Positions 7,604 through 15,416 of a stretch of 64,000 nucleotides of DNA are shown here, piece by piece. Within the stretch, counting starts at the first letter, position 1. Each line of letters begins with the position of its first letter. Position numbers and translations under genes: made by a program. The notes below the pieces were generated by a model. That model ran no database searches and was not told the DNA's origin. It saw nothing but the letters and a program-made list of their open reading frames with translations. The stretch comes from Akkermansia sp. (GTDB taxonomy: Bacteria > Verrucomicrobiota > Verrucomicrobiia > Verrucomicrobiales > Akkermansiaceae): the NCBI GenBank assembly GCA_017398355.1, contig JAFQGD010000020.1, positions 1-64,000 of the forward strand, in the 5' to 3' direction.

Positions 7604-8452
7604 ATGATGAATTACTATTACCTCACTCCGGATAAGAAAACATGTGGCCCACTCCCTTTGAAAGGGATGTGTGAGATGGCAGAGCAGGGGCAGCTTTCTC
7701 CCTCTGTGCTGGTAGCTAAAGATGGCGATGCCGCTTGGCGTCCCTTGTTGCAGGTTGCTGCTGCGAATGGGATTGAAATCACACTGGCGGGTGCCCCCGG
7801 CACTTGCCCGACATGCGGGGTACAATTGAGCTTGCAACCGGATGCTACATTGCCCTTTTGCTGTCCCCACTGCGGGCGTGCATTCCGCCCCGTTGAGGGA
7901 AAGGAGAACAATCTTTGGTATAATTTCACGCTAGCGCTGAAGCAATATGCTAAATTTAGCGGGCGAGCCACGCGCATGGAATACTGGAGTTTTGTACTCT
8001 TTTCTACAATTGTATCGTTTATACCCATTACTTTGCTGATGCTGGTAGCACTTGTTTTTCTTATTGCCGGGGGAGAGGGTGATGAGGGGACTTCCATAGG
8101 TGCAGTGTTGATGTTGTTGGTTCAGTTCGTGAACTTTGTCTTGTCGATGTTCTTCTTGGTGCCCACTTATGCGGTGCTGTGCCGGCGCTTGCATGATGTG
8201 GGGTGGTCCGGCAAGTGGCTTTTAGTCATGCTTGGCTCGGCGGTGGTAGCGGTGCTTTGTCTTATGGCGGGAGCCTTACTAGCCCGTGTGGGAGGGGACG
8301 CAGATCCCGCCAAGATGATTATATTTGGCTTTGCCGGCTTTTTCTACCTTGTGATATGTGGTGTAAGTGTTCTTCTTTTTGTACTCAGTTTGTTCGATAG
8401 TCAGCGTGGCCCGAACAAGTATGGACCTTCCCGTAAGTACCCCTTGGGCTAA
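7604..8452 (+). CDS. GYF_2 / zinc-ribbon / DUF805 membrane protein, copy 2
   Basis: 282-residue tandem paralogue of the preceding gene, in the same order: GYF_2 (YYYLTPDKKTCGPLPLKGM), zinc ribbon (CPTC and CPHC) and DUF805 (YAKFSGRATRMEYW, RRLHDVGWSGKW), ending with almost the same SQRGPNKYGPSRKYPLG. The two differ mostly in the membrane helices and linkers, as expected for an old duplication. Two adjacent ATGs (7604, 7607) could start it. The miaA ATG follows 3 nt after its stop, so these genes are translated from one message. Confidence 0.85.
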   Translation: MMNYYYLTPDKKTCGPLPLKGMCEMAEQGQLSPSVLVAKDGDAAWRPLLQVAAANGIEITLAGAPGTCPTCGVQLSLQPDATLPFCCPHCGRAFRPVEGKENNLWYNFTLALKQYAKFSGRATRMEYWSFVLFSTIVSFIPITLLMLVALVFLIAGGEGDEGTSIGAVLMLLVQFVNFVLSMFFLVPTYAVLCRRLHDVGWSGKWLLVMLGSAVVAVLCLMAGALLARVGGDADPAKMIIFGFAGFFYLVICGVSVLLFVLSLFDSQRGPNKYGPSRKYPLG

Positions 8453-8455
8453 GGT

Positions 8456-9382
8456 ATGTCTGTCTTTACCAAGCCTCTTTTTATTCTGGGCCCGACCGGA
8501 TGCGGTAAGAGCTCCGTGGCCGTGGCATTGGCAGAGCAGCTGGGAAATGCCGAGATAGTGAGCGCGGATGCCTACCAGGTATACCGTGAGCTGCCTATCC
8601 TGACGGCAGCCCCCCCTGCGGTTGATAGGATGCGTGTGCCCCACCACTTGGTGGCTTGCATGGGGGTGCGGGAGAGTAATGATGCCGCCACGCATGCTCG
8701 CAAAGCGCAAGCGTGTATTGAGCAGATTTTGCAGCGGGGCAATGTGCCGATTGTGACAGGTGGCTCCGGTCTTTATGTCAAGTTCATCTCTCACGGTATT
8801 TCCCCGGCGCCCCCATCGGATGAGGCTCTTCGGGCGGAGCTTACGGCACTTCCTTTGGTTGAGGCGGTGCGCCGCTTGCAGGAAGCTGACCCTGAGGGCG
8901 CTGCTGCTACGGATTTGCAAAACCCGCGTTACGTGGTGCGTAACTTGGAAATTGTGTTGCTGGGGGGTAAACCGCTCTCTTATTGGAAAAATAACTGGGT
9001 GCCGGAGCGTTCGGCCGGCCCGGGTTTTTGCTTGGTGCGGGATACTGAGGATTTGGATGCCCGCATTGCACGTCGCTCATCCTCTATGGTAGAGATGGGG
9101 GTGTTGCAAGAGGTAGAGAAACTGCTGGCTGATACGGAGGGGGGGAGCGCTCTTTCGCATACTGCGGCACGTACTTTGGGGCTGGTGCAAGTGCAGCGAT
9201 ACTTGGCCGGGGCTTGCAGCTTGCCTGATATGGTTGCGGAGCTTGCTCTCACAACGCGCCAATATGCTAAGCGCCAGCGCACTTGGCTGCGCCGTGAAAA
9301 ATGGTTGTCTCCTGTGGCTGTGGCTCCCGGTGATTCCTGCTCAACGGTGTGCGAACGATTATTGACTGCCTGGCGTACATAG
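8456..9382 (+). CDS. miaA: tRNA dimethylallyltransferase
   Basis: Transfers the dimethylallyl group to A37 of tRNAs reading U-starting codons. The N-terminal P-loop GPTGCGKS (about 12-19), the SADAYQVYREL motif with the catalytic Asp (about 35-45) and GGSGLYVK (about 100-107) are all present, and ARTLGLVQV with TTRQYAKRQRTW marks the C-terminal family region. Length (308 aa) is normal. It is the third gene of the operon starting at 6686 and converges on the OppF-like gene 51 nt away; no convincing terminator is visible in that gap. Confidence 0.95.
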   Translation: MSVFTKPLFILGPTGCGKSSVAVALAEQLGNAEIVSADAYQVYRELPILTAAPPAVDRMRVPHHLVACMGVRESNDAATHARKAQACIEQILQRGNVPIVTGGSGLYVKFISHGISPAPPSDEALRAELTALPLVEAVRRLQEADPEGAAATDLQNPRYVVRNLEIVLLGGKPLSYWKNNWVPERSAGPGFCLVRDTEDLDARIARRSSSMVEMGVLQEVEKLLADTEGGSALSHTAARTLGLVQVQRYLAGACSLPDMVAELALTTRQYAKRQRTWLRREKWLSPVAVAPGDSCSTVCERLLTAWRT

Positions 9383-9433
9383 GTGCTGCTCGCTTCCGAG
9401 TGCGGGAGTTTTTGTGCCGGCTCCTAAGGTGTG

Positions 9434-10213
9434 TTAAAGCTTGGGGATGGCCTCTAGTAGCGTTTGGGTATATTCTGCCTGCGGGCGGTGAAAAACATCA
9501 TCTGCTGTGCCGTATTCTACAATTTTGCCGCGGCGCATGACTGCTATGTCATCTGCCATGTAGTGAACCACAGATAAATCGTGCGAGATGAAAATCATAG
9601 TGAGTCCCATGTCGCGCGTGAGCTCGCAGAGAAGGTTGAGAATCTGGCTCTGGATAGAGACATCCAAGGCGGAGACCGGCTCATCTGCCAGCAGAAGGGC
9701 GGGACCGGGGGCAATGGCGCGTGCAATGGCAATGCGCTGGCGCTGACCACCGGAAAATTCATGCGGGTATTTATACATGTGCTCGGGGCTGAGCCCCACG
9801 CGTTGCATCAGCTCGGCTACGGCTTGCTCGCGTTCGGCCCGGGGCAAGGGAGCGCGGCGGGTCAATGCCTCCAGCAGAGTGGAAAAGATGCTGAAACGCG
9901 GGTTGAGAGAGGCGTACGGGTCTTGAAAGACCATTTGAAAATCCAGCCTGCGGCGGCGCACTTGCGCGGGGGTAAGTTTTGTCAGGTTTTCACCATTGAG
10001 GGTGATGCTACCGGTAGTGAGCGGCTGCAGCTGCATGATGGCGCGGGTGAGGGTGGATTTGCCGCAGCCGGATTCGCCTACTAATCCGAGGATACGGCCT
10101 TTTTCTACACTCAGGCTCACGCCGTCTACTGCGCGTACAATTTCACCCGTGGTGCCCCAAGTGTTGCGCACGGGGAAGTAGACACAGGCATTGTCAATTT
10201 CCAGATAGGCCAT
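9434..10213 (-). CDS. Oligopeptide/dipeptide ABC transporter ATPase, OppF/DppF type
   Basis: 259-residue cytoplasmic ABC ATPase. Walker A GESGCGKST, Q-loop MVFQDPYASLNPR, signature FSGGQRQRIAIARA, Walker B ALLLADEPVSALD and the H-loop FISHDLSVVHYMAD are intact; the Q-loop sequence is characteristic of the OppD/OppF group. The ATG at 10213 overlaps the rsmE stop by one base (TGATG), which fixes the start; a longer reading frame upstream only mirrors rsmE. OppF-type ATPases normally work with OppD and two permeases, none of which is nearby, so its partners must be elsewhere. Confidence 0.88.
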   Translation of the reverse strand: MAYLEIDNACVYFPVRNTWGTTGEIVRAVDGVSLSVEKGRILGLVGESGCGKSTLTRAIMQLQPLTTGSITLNGENLTKLTPAQVRRRRLDFQMVFQDPYASLNPRFSIFSTLLEALTRRAPLPRAEREQAVAELMQRVGLSPEHMYKYPHEFSGGQRQRIAIARAIAPGPALLLADEPVSALDVSIQSQILNLLCELTRDMGLTMIFISHDLSVVHYMADDIAVMRRGKIVEYGTADDVFHRPQAEYTQTLLEAIPKL

Positions 10214-10950
10214 CAGCAGTCGAGAGCGTAGCGAGCGGCAGCCACAGCCATGAATACGGCTGTCTCTACACGCAAGATAATGGGGCCCAGAGAGGTGGGA
10301 ATGTAGCCGGCTTTTTCTGCTTCTGCGTATTCGGCGGGGGAGAAGTCTCCCTCCGGGCCGATGAGGATGGTAGCGGCATTTTCTCCTGCGCTGCGGGCTT
10401 CCTCCAGCACGGTGCGGATGGGCCTGGCATGCCCTACAATAGCGCATTGCAGCCGTAGCCCTGTCCAATCTTGGCGCCGGAGGAAGTCTGCGTAGCTTTG
10501 GGGCGTTTCTACCACGGGCAGGGTATTTACGCCACATTGTTTGCAGGCCTCCAGCACAGTGCGCTGCCACTTAGCTGTTTTGGCTGCCGCTTCTTTGGCA
10601 TCCAGCCGCACGATGGTACGTTCGCTGATGAGCGGCACGATGCGGGAGACTCCCAGCTCCACGGCCTTTTGCACAATCAAATCCATGTTGCTGCCTTTGG
10701 GTATGGCCAAGGCAAGCGTGATGCTTGCCACCGGGGGCATGGCCGCTAAGATTTCCTCCACTTCCAGCTGCAAATGGCTACCGCGTGCTCCACACACCTT
10801 GGCAATGGCGGCGTGGCCGGCTCCATCAAAAACTTCGCAGCGGTCTCCTTCTTTGAGGCGCATCACGCGTGTGGCGTGGTGCGCTTCTTCTCCTTCCACC
10901 AGAAGGAGACCATCGGAAAAATCAGCATAGGGTAGGTAGCAGCGGTGCAT
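10213..10950 (-). CDS. rsmE: 16S rRNA m3U1498 methyltransferase
   Basis: Methylates U1498 of 16S rRNA in the 30S subunit using SAM. The 245-residue protein has the N-terminal PUA-like part (EEAHHATRVMRLKEGD) and the SPOUT knot motifs LIGPEGDFSPAE and LGPIILRVETA near the C-terminus. It is encoded 59 nt after dnaJ and translationally coupled to the downstream ABC ATPase. A heat-shock gene next to rsmE is common in bacteria. Confidence 0.95.
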   Translation of the reverse strand: MHRCYLPYADFSDGLLLVEGEEAHHATRVMRLKEGDRCEVFDGAGHAAIAKVCGARGSHLQLEVEEILAAMPPVASITLALAIPKGSNMDLIVQKAVELGVSRIVPLISERTIVRLDAKEAAAKTAKWQRTVLEACKQCGVNTLPVVETPQSYADFLRRQDWTGLRLQCAIVGHARPIRTVLEEARSAGENAATILIGPEGDFSPAEYAEAEKAGYIPTSLGPIILRVETAVFMAVAAARYALDC

Positions 10951-11009
10951 GGCGGGAGAGTGATATGGTTTTTCCTTTTGTTTGAGGGAAGTTACCTGAA
11001 AGGACGGCG

Positions 11010-12152
11010 TTATTTCATGTATTTGGCTGCTTTTTTGCGGAAGGCCGTTGCTTCGGGTTGGTTGCTGTCTTTGAGGGTGGCAGTGAATGCTTCCAGCGCT
11101 TTCTTTTGGGACGAGCTCAAATCAGAAGGTGTTTCGACCTGGATTTCGACCATGAGGTCGCCGCAGGAGCTGCTCTTGAGAGAGGGCATGCCCTTGCCGC
11201 GCACGCGGAAAATGGTGCCACCGGTGGTGCCGGCAGGTAGCTTGAGCTTAGCGGCTCCATCCAGCGTGGGGACAGAAAGGACTCCGCCCTGCGCTGCTTC
11301 TGCAAAGGTCACCGGCATGGAGCAGTGCAAATCGATGCCATCGCGGGTGAAAATCTCATGCGGCTGCACCTCCAAGAAAACGTAGAGATCACCGGTTTCG
11401 CCCCCGTGCAAGCCTGCATCGCCATTGCCACTGGAGCGCAATTTGGTGCCGGTATCCACACCCGCAGGTATGTGCAGGGTAATCTTCACATCTTTGTGTA
11501 CGCGCCCTTCGCCGCGGCATTTGGAGCAGGGGTTGGAGATGGTTTGGCCGGCGCCACGGCAGCTGGGGCATGTGCTTTGCTGCACAAAGAAACCACTCTG
11601 GCGTGTCACGACACCTGTGCCGTGGCATGTGGGGCATTGCTTGAAACCAGCGGTGCCGTCCTTGGAGCCGGTGGCTTTGCATGCTTCACAGGGAACAAGA
11701 CGCTCAATTTCCAGTGTCTTGTCGCAACCGTGTGCTGCTTCTTCCAAGGTGATGTCCAAATCATAGCGCAGGTCGGATCCGGGCTGGCGCGGGTCTGCTT
11801 TGCGGCGGGCTCCGCCTCCAAATCCGCCAAAACCTCCCATGCCACCAAACATTTGGGCAAAGATATCCATAGGGTCGGTGAAACCACTGAAGCCACCGCC
11901 ACCACCGCCGGCGCTGCCCATCCCGCCGTTCTTGAAGGCATCGTGCCCCATGCGGTCGTATGCAGCGCGTTTGTCGGCATTGCTGAGCACCTCGTAGGCT
12001 TCGCCCACCTCTTTGAATTTTTCTTCTGCTTCTTTGTTATCCGGGTTGCGGTCCGGATGGTATTTCATGGCCAATTTGCGGTAGGCCTTCTTGATGGTGG
12101 TGTCATCCGCATCGCGAGCGACACCGAGCACCTCGTAGTAATCCCTGGACAT
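11010..12152 (-). CDS. dnaJ: Chaperone DnaJ (type I Hsp40)
   Basis: Co-chaperone that stimulates DnaK ATPase and delivers unfolded protein. 380 residues: J domain (about 4-70, with HPD in [10 protein letters not shown]), Gly/Phe-rich linker with an [13 protein letters not shown] run, a zinc region with four CxxC pairs (CEAC, CPTC, CPSC, CSKC, each followed by a Gly motif), and C-terminal substrate-binding domains. It starts 14 nt after grpE ends, so grpE-dnaJ is one unit; dnaK is not in the window. Confidence 0.97.
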   Translation of the reverse strand: MSRDYYEVLGVARDADDTTIKKAYRKLAMKYHPDRNPDNKEAEEKFKEVGEAYEVLSNADKRAAYDRMGHDAFKNGGMGSAGGGGGGFSGFTDPMDIFAQMFGGMGGFGGFGGGARRKADPRQPGSDLRYDLDITLEEAAHGCDKTLEIERLVPCEACKATGSKDGTAGFKQCPTCHGTGVVTRQSGFFVQQSTCPSCRGAGQTISNPCSKCRGEGRVHKDVKITLHIPAGVDTGTKLRSSGNGDAGLHGGETGDLYVFLEVQPHEIFTRDGIDLHCSMPVTFAEAAQGGVLSVPTLDGAAKLKLPAGTTGGTIFRVRGKGMPSLKSSSCGDLMVEIQVETPSDLSSSQKKALEAFTATLKDSNQPEATAFRKKAAKYMK

Positions 12153-12166
12153 GGTGATGATGAAAA

Positions 12167-12739
12167 TTATTTACCTTCTTCAATGGGGGCGGCCGTTACA
12201 ACATTGGCGGGGCGCAGCAGGCGGCCTTTCAGGTTGTAGCCTTTGCGCAGTATGCGCAGAATGGTTCCTTCAGGTTGGTCGGAGGGCTCGCTCTGGATGG
12301 CTTCGTGAATGTTGTGGTCGAACATTTGGCCGGGTTCGGTGGGGATGTATTCCACACCTTGGCCGGTCAGGAAATCGGCGAGTTGTTTTTGTACCATGCT
12401 CATGCCGATATAAATCATGCTGCTTGTATCCTTGCTGGCCATTTGCATGCCCATTTCAAAGTTGTCAACAACGGGCAGCAGCTCTTCCAACAGGCCGCGG
12501 GTCGCATAGCGGGTGAATTCCTCGCGGTCTTTCACGCAGCGCTTGCGGTAGTTGTCATACTCTGCTGCTGTGCGCAGGGCCAGTTCGCGCCATTTGGTCA
12601 GTTCATCTACAGCGGCAGTGGCTTCCTCTGCCTGAGATTCATCTACAGCTTCTGCGTATTCTTGCGCGGGCTGCTCGGCTTGCTCGCAATCGCAGGGGTC
12701 GCAGCTCTCGGCATTCTTTTTTGTTTCTTCTTCGCTCAT
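12167..12739 (-). CDS. grpE: Nucleotide exchange factor GrpE
   Basis: Exchanges ADP for ATP on DnaK. 190 residues: an acidic, unstructured N-terminus with several Cys, a long helix starting near [13 protein letters not shown], and the C-terminal beta domain with [10 protein letters not shown] and [16 protein letters not shown], all typical. The start at 12739 (MSEEETKK) lies 6 nt after a perfect-looking -10 box; the frame extends 17 codons upstream, but that DNA is promoter. Confidence 0.95.
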   Translation of the reverse strand: MSEEETKKNAESCDPCDCEQAEQPAQEYAEAVDESQAEEATAAVDELTKWRELALRTAAEYDNYRKRCVKDREEFTRYATRGLLEELLPVVDNFEMGMQMASKDTSSMIYIGMSMVQKQLADFLTGQGVEYIPTEPGQMFDHNIHEAIQSEPSDQPEGTILRILRKGYNLKGRLLRPANVVTAAPIEEGK

Positions 12740-12745
12740 GCGTGC

Positions 12746-12774
12746 ATGATAGCGCACGCGCGTGCCTCTGTCAA
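12746..12774 (-). promoter_or_regulatory. grpE-dnaJ promoter with a palindrome in the spacer
   Basis: Minus strand: TTGACA (12769-12774), 17 bp, TATCAT (12746-12751), then 6 nt to the grpE ATG. The spacer holds the perfect 12-bp palindrome GCACGCGCGTGC (12754-12765), well placed for a repressor that blocks RNA polymerase. No CIRCE element is visible. A second inverted repeat, GGAGGA-7 nt-TCCTCC, lies upstream near 12795-12813. Confidence 0.7.
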
Positions 12775-12883
12775 CGACCGGCTGTGCCATGATGGAGGAA
12801 TTGTACTCCTCCGCATCTTGTGTACTCTCTCAGCTTCTTGGAGATGAAAATGACATTTCTATGCAAAAAAAAGAGAAATTCGC

Positions 12884-12912
12884 TTGACAAGTCTGCCTTG
12901 CGGGCGTATACT
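12884..12912 (+). promoter_or_regulatory. tRNA-Gln promoter
   Basis: TTGACA (12884-12889), 17 bp, TATACT (12907-12912): nearly consensus sigma-70 boxes 19 nt upstream of the tRNA. Confidence 0.85.
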
Positions 12913-12931
12913 TCCGCCGTTCCAAGAACAC

Positions 12932-13003
12932 AGGGCTATGGTGTAATTGGCAACACATCGGTTTCTGGCACCGCTATTCGGGGTTCGAGTCCCTGTAGCC
13001 CTA
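12932..13003 (+). tRNA. tRNA-Gln (anticodon CTG)
   Basis: Cloverleaf: acceptor AGGGCTA/TAGCCCT, D stem GTGT/ACAC, anticodon loop TTCTGGC (anticodon CUG), T loop TTCGAGT. No CCA is encoded. It has its own strong promoter and terminator. Confidence 0.93.
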
Positions 13004-13008
13004 CTGAG

Positions 13009-13038
13009 AAAGGCGCACAAGTAATTGTGCGCCTTTTC
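13009..13038 (+). terminator. Terminator of tRNA-Gln
   Basis: Perfect 12-bp stem AAAGGCGCACAA/TTGTGCGCCTTT with a GTAA loop, ending in TTTTCT. Confidence 0.92.
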
Positions 13039-13061
13039 TGTGTTCACATGCTTACTTTGAC

Positions 13062-13090
13062 TTGATGATGAGCAGGCAGAGTGCTATCAT
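13062..13090 (+). promoter_or_regulatory. Probable promoter of the sulfhydrylase gene
   Basis: TTGATG (13062-13067), 17 bp, TATCAT (13085-13090). The ATG at 13105 is 14 nt further on, so the leader would be about 7 nt. No riboswitch fits in the remaining space. Confidence 0.55.
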
Positions 13091-13104
13091 GCCGCCAGCA
13101 AGTT

Positions 13105-14382
13105 ATGAAAACAGACACCATTTGCGTACAAAGCGGCTGGAATCCCAAAAAAGGTGAGCCCAGGGTCCTTCCTATCTACCAATCTACTACGTTCCGCTAT
13201 GAAACGAGCGACCAAATGGCGCGTCTGTTTGATTTGGAGGAAGCCGGTTTCTTCTACACCCGGCTGCAAAATCCCACCAATGAGTGCGTGGCTAAGAAGA
13301 TAGCGGAGTTGGAGGGCGGTGTGGCTGCTATCCTTACCTCCTCCGGCCAAGCCGCTTCTTTCTACTCTATTTTCAATATATGTGAGGCCGGGGATCATTT
13401 TGTGTCTACTTCTGCCATTTATGGTGGTACTTTCAACCTCTTTGCCGTCACCTTCAAGAAGCTGGGGATTGAGGTTACCTTTGTGGATCAGGATGCCCCC
13501 GAGGAGGAGATTCAGAAGGCTTTCCGTCCCAACACTAAGTGCCTGTTCTCCGAGACGATTTCCAACCCCTCTTTGCAGGTGCTGGATATTAAGAAAATGG
13601 CAGATATCGCCCACAAGAATGGAGTGCCTTTGATTGTGGATAATACTTTTGCCACCCCCATCAATTGCCGTCCCTTTGAGCACGGGGCAGATATTGTGAT
13701 GCATTCCACCACCAAGTACATGGATGGCCATGCCACACAGGTGGGTGGTGTGATTGTGGATAGCGGCAAGTTCGACTGGGCCGCCCATGCCGATAAGTTC
13801 CCCGGGCTGACCACGCCGGATGATTCCTACCACGGCTTGGTGTACACAGATGCTTTTGGTGCCGGTGCCTATATCACCAAGTGCACGGTGCAGCTCATGC
13901 GTGATTTGGGCTCCATCCCCTCGCCCTTCAATGCTTTCTTGCTCAATCTTGGCTTAGAGACGCTGCATCTGCGTGTGCTCCGCCATTGCGAGAACGCCCA
14001 GCGTGTGGCCGAGTTTTTGGAAAACCACCCCGAGGTGGCGTGGATTAACTACGCAGGATTGCCCTCCAACCAATACTATGAGTTGGCTCAGCGCCAGTTC
14101 ACCAAGGGCCTCACCTGCGGTGTGGTGACCTTCGGTATCAAGGGGGGGCGCGAGCGTGCTATCAAGTTTATGGATAGCCTGAAGCTCACCGCCATTGTCA
14201 CCCACGTAGCAGATGCCCGCACTTGTGTGCTGCACCCCGCCAGCCACACTCACCGCCAGCTTACGGATGAGCAGCTCATCGAAGCCGGGGTGAAGCCCGA
14301 CCTCATCCGCTTTTCCGTGGGTATTGAAGATGCTGAGGATATCATTGATGACCTCAAGCAGGCATTCGCCGCCATCCAATAA
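13105..14382 (+). CDS. metY: O-acetylhomoserine sulfhydrylase (MetY-type PLP enzyme)
   Basis: PLP enzyme of the Cys/Met metabolism family, probably making homocysteine from O-acetylhomoserine and sulfide in methionine synthesis. 425 residues, the length of MetY; MetB and MetC are about 380-400. Conserved parts include SSGQAA (phosphate-binding turn), DNTFATP (cofactor Asp) and HSTTKYMDGH with the Schiff-base Lys (about residue 208). The C-terminal HPASHTHRQLT and RFSVGIED fit MetY or methionine gamma-lyase; the neighbourhood does not decide, but length and the long insertion around YHGLVYTDAFG favour MetY. The ATG at 13105 (MKTDTICVQSG) was chosen over a GTG 8 codons upstream. Confidence 0.88.
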   Translation: MKTDTICVQSGWNPKKGEPRVLPIYQSTTFRYETSDQMARLFDLEEAGFFYTRLQNPTNECVAKKIAELEGGVAAILTSSGQAASFYSIFNICEAGDHFVSTSAIYGGTFNLFAVTFKKLGIEVTFVDQDAPEEEIQKAFRPNTKCLFSETISNPSLQVLDIKKMADIAHKNGVPLIVDNTFATPINCRPFEHGADIVMHSTTKYMDGHATQVGGVIVDSGKFDWAAHADKFPGLTTPDDSYHGLVYTDAFGAGAYITKCTVQLMRDLGSIPSPFNAFLLNLGLETLHLRVLRHCENAQRVAEFLENHPEVAWINYAGLPSNQYYELAQRQFTKGLTCGVVTFGIKGGRERAIKFMDSLKLTAIVTHVADARTCVLHPASHTHRQLTDEQLIEAGVKPDLIRFSVGIEDAEDIIDDLKQAFAAIQ

Positions 14383-14407
14383 AGCCCAAGCAATTAGCTC
14401 ATTTATA

Positions 14408-14437
14408 GCCCCCGTTGTTCACCGAAACAACGGGGGC
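14408..14437. terminator. Bidirectional hairpin between converging genes
   Basis: Perfect 12-bp stem GCCCCCGTTGTT/AACAACGGGGGC with a 6-nt loop, between metY and the minus-strand gene ending at 14466. No strong T-run follows on either strand, but the placement suits a shared terminator. Confidence 0.7.
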
Positions 14438-14465
14438 ATCTCTTGATATTGAGAAATCGGTGTGT

Positions 14466-15416
14466 TTACAGGGCACACACGCTGCATGCCCCCCAGAGCA
14501 GCAGCAGGATGAAGAAAAGGGTGCTCAGAATGCCGTTACTGACGCTCCGAAATTTGTTTTTCCAAGGAAACGGGGAAGGGGCTGTGGTATCGGTGAAGAG
14601 TCGGCGTACCCATGTGGGTTCCGCTTGTGCCGCGATTATGGTATAGGTGGAATCTCCGCGTTTTTGGAGGTAGAGGGGGAGCAGAAGCCCCAGCGGTATC
14701 AACCACGGTACGGCGCATAGTCCAAAGCAAAGCATGAGCTTTGCCCCAAAGGCTGTGGCGCGGAAAATAGCCTGGCGTGCAAAGATGAAGAATAGTCCCG
14801 GTATAAGAAGGGCCCCCAGTAAACAGTAGACAAAGAGCTCCGGCGAGGGATCCATCCCTATAATCAACAGCGGACTTCCCACCAGCAGGAAGAATAGGAA
14901 GATATCCTTGGGGAAAAAAACGATGGGACACGCCAGAATTACCACCAGTGCCGGGATGTATAATGCCTCTCCGAGGTGTAGTAAATCCGTTTCCTCCAAA
15001 TAGAGACAGGTAAAAATAAGGCTGTAGGCGATGGAATAGAGGCCATTGAGGTAGGTGTAGCGCCGGAGTTTTTGGGTGAGTTGGGAGATGTGGTCGCGTA
15101 TGTGTGCCTCGGTGGCATCCTGTGGCCGGGTATGCAGCAGGGATTCCTCCAGATGCCGGGCTTTCTTGTAGATTTTGCGGGTGTCGTTCCAGATGAGTAG
15201 GCACAAGATGCTGACGGCAGCTGCGGACAGCATGATGAGCACTTTTGTGGCATCCCCCCCGGGTAAAATGACGCTCCACCCCAGGGAGACCATCATCCAT
15301 TGGCTGAGGCGTGGCCAGAGACTGTGCACCGATGCATCGTATGCAAGCAATTCGTCCACGCCCGAACGAGTATGGCTGAGAGGGGAATCTGTATACGTGG
15401 CAGCACGCTCAGTCAT
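14466..15416 (-). CDS. Polytopic membrane protein, unknown
   Basis: 316 residues starting MTERAATYTDS. There are about seven or eight hydrophobic segments from residue 40 on, a soluble basic/helical stretch near 85-125 (IWNDTRKIYKKARHLEE) and a last helix at the extreme C-terminus. No recognisable motif. The start overlaps the end of der by 8 nt (ATGACTGA), which fixes it and shows translational coupling. Last gene of the minus-strand run that begins near 21173. Confidence 0.75.
   Translation of the reverse strand: MTERAATYTDSPLSHTRSGVDELLAYDASVHSLWPRLSQWMMVSLGWSVILPGGDATKVLIMLSAAAVSILCLLIWNDTRKIYKKARHLEESLLHTRPQDATEAHIRDHISQLTQKLRRYTYLNGLYSIAYSLIFTCLYLEETDLLHLGEALYIPALVVILACPIVFFPKDIFLFFLLVGSPLLIIGMDPSPELFVYCLLGALLIPGLFFIFARQAIFRATAFGAKLMLCFGLCAVPWLIPLGLLLPLYLQKRGDSTYTIIAAQAEPTWVRRLFTDTTAPSPFPWKNKFRSVSNGILSTLFFILLLLWGACSVCAL

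Noticed and set aside
10214-10570. 119-codon upstream extension of the OppF-like protein
   Set aside because: This DNA codes for rsmE; the extension is His/Arg/Pro-rich and the OppF domain begins at 10213.
12740-12830. CIRCE/HrcA operator upstream of grpE
   Set aside because: No TTAGCACTC-N9-GAGTGCTAA or close variant is present; only unrelated inverted repeats are seen.
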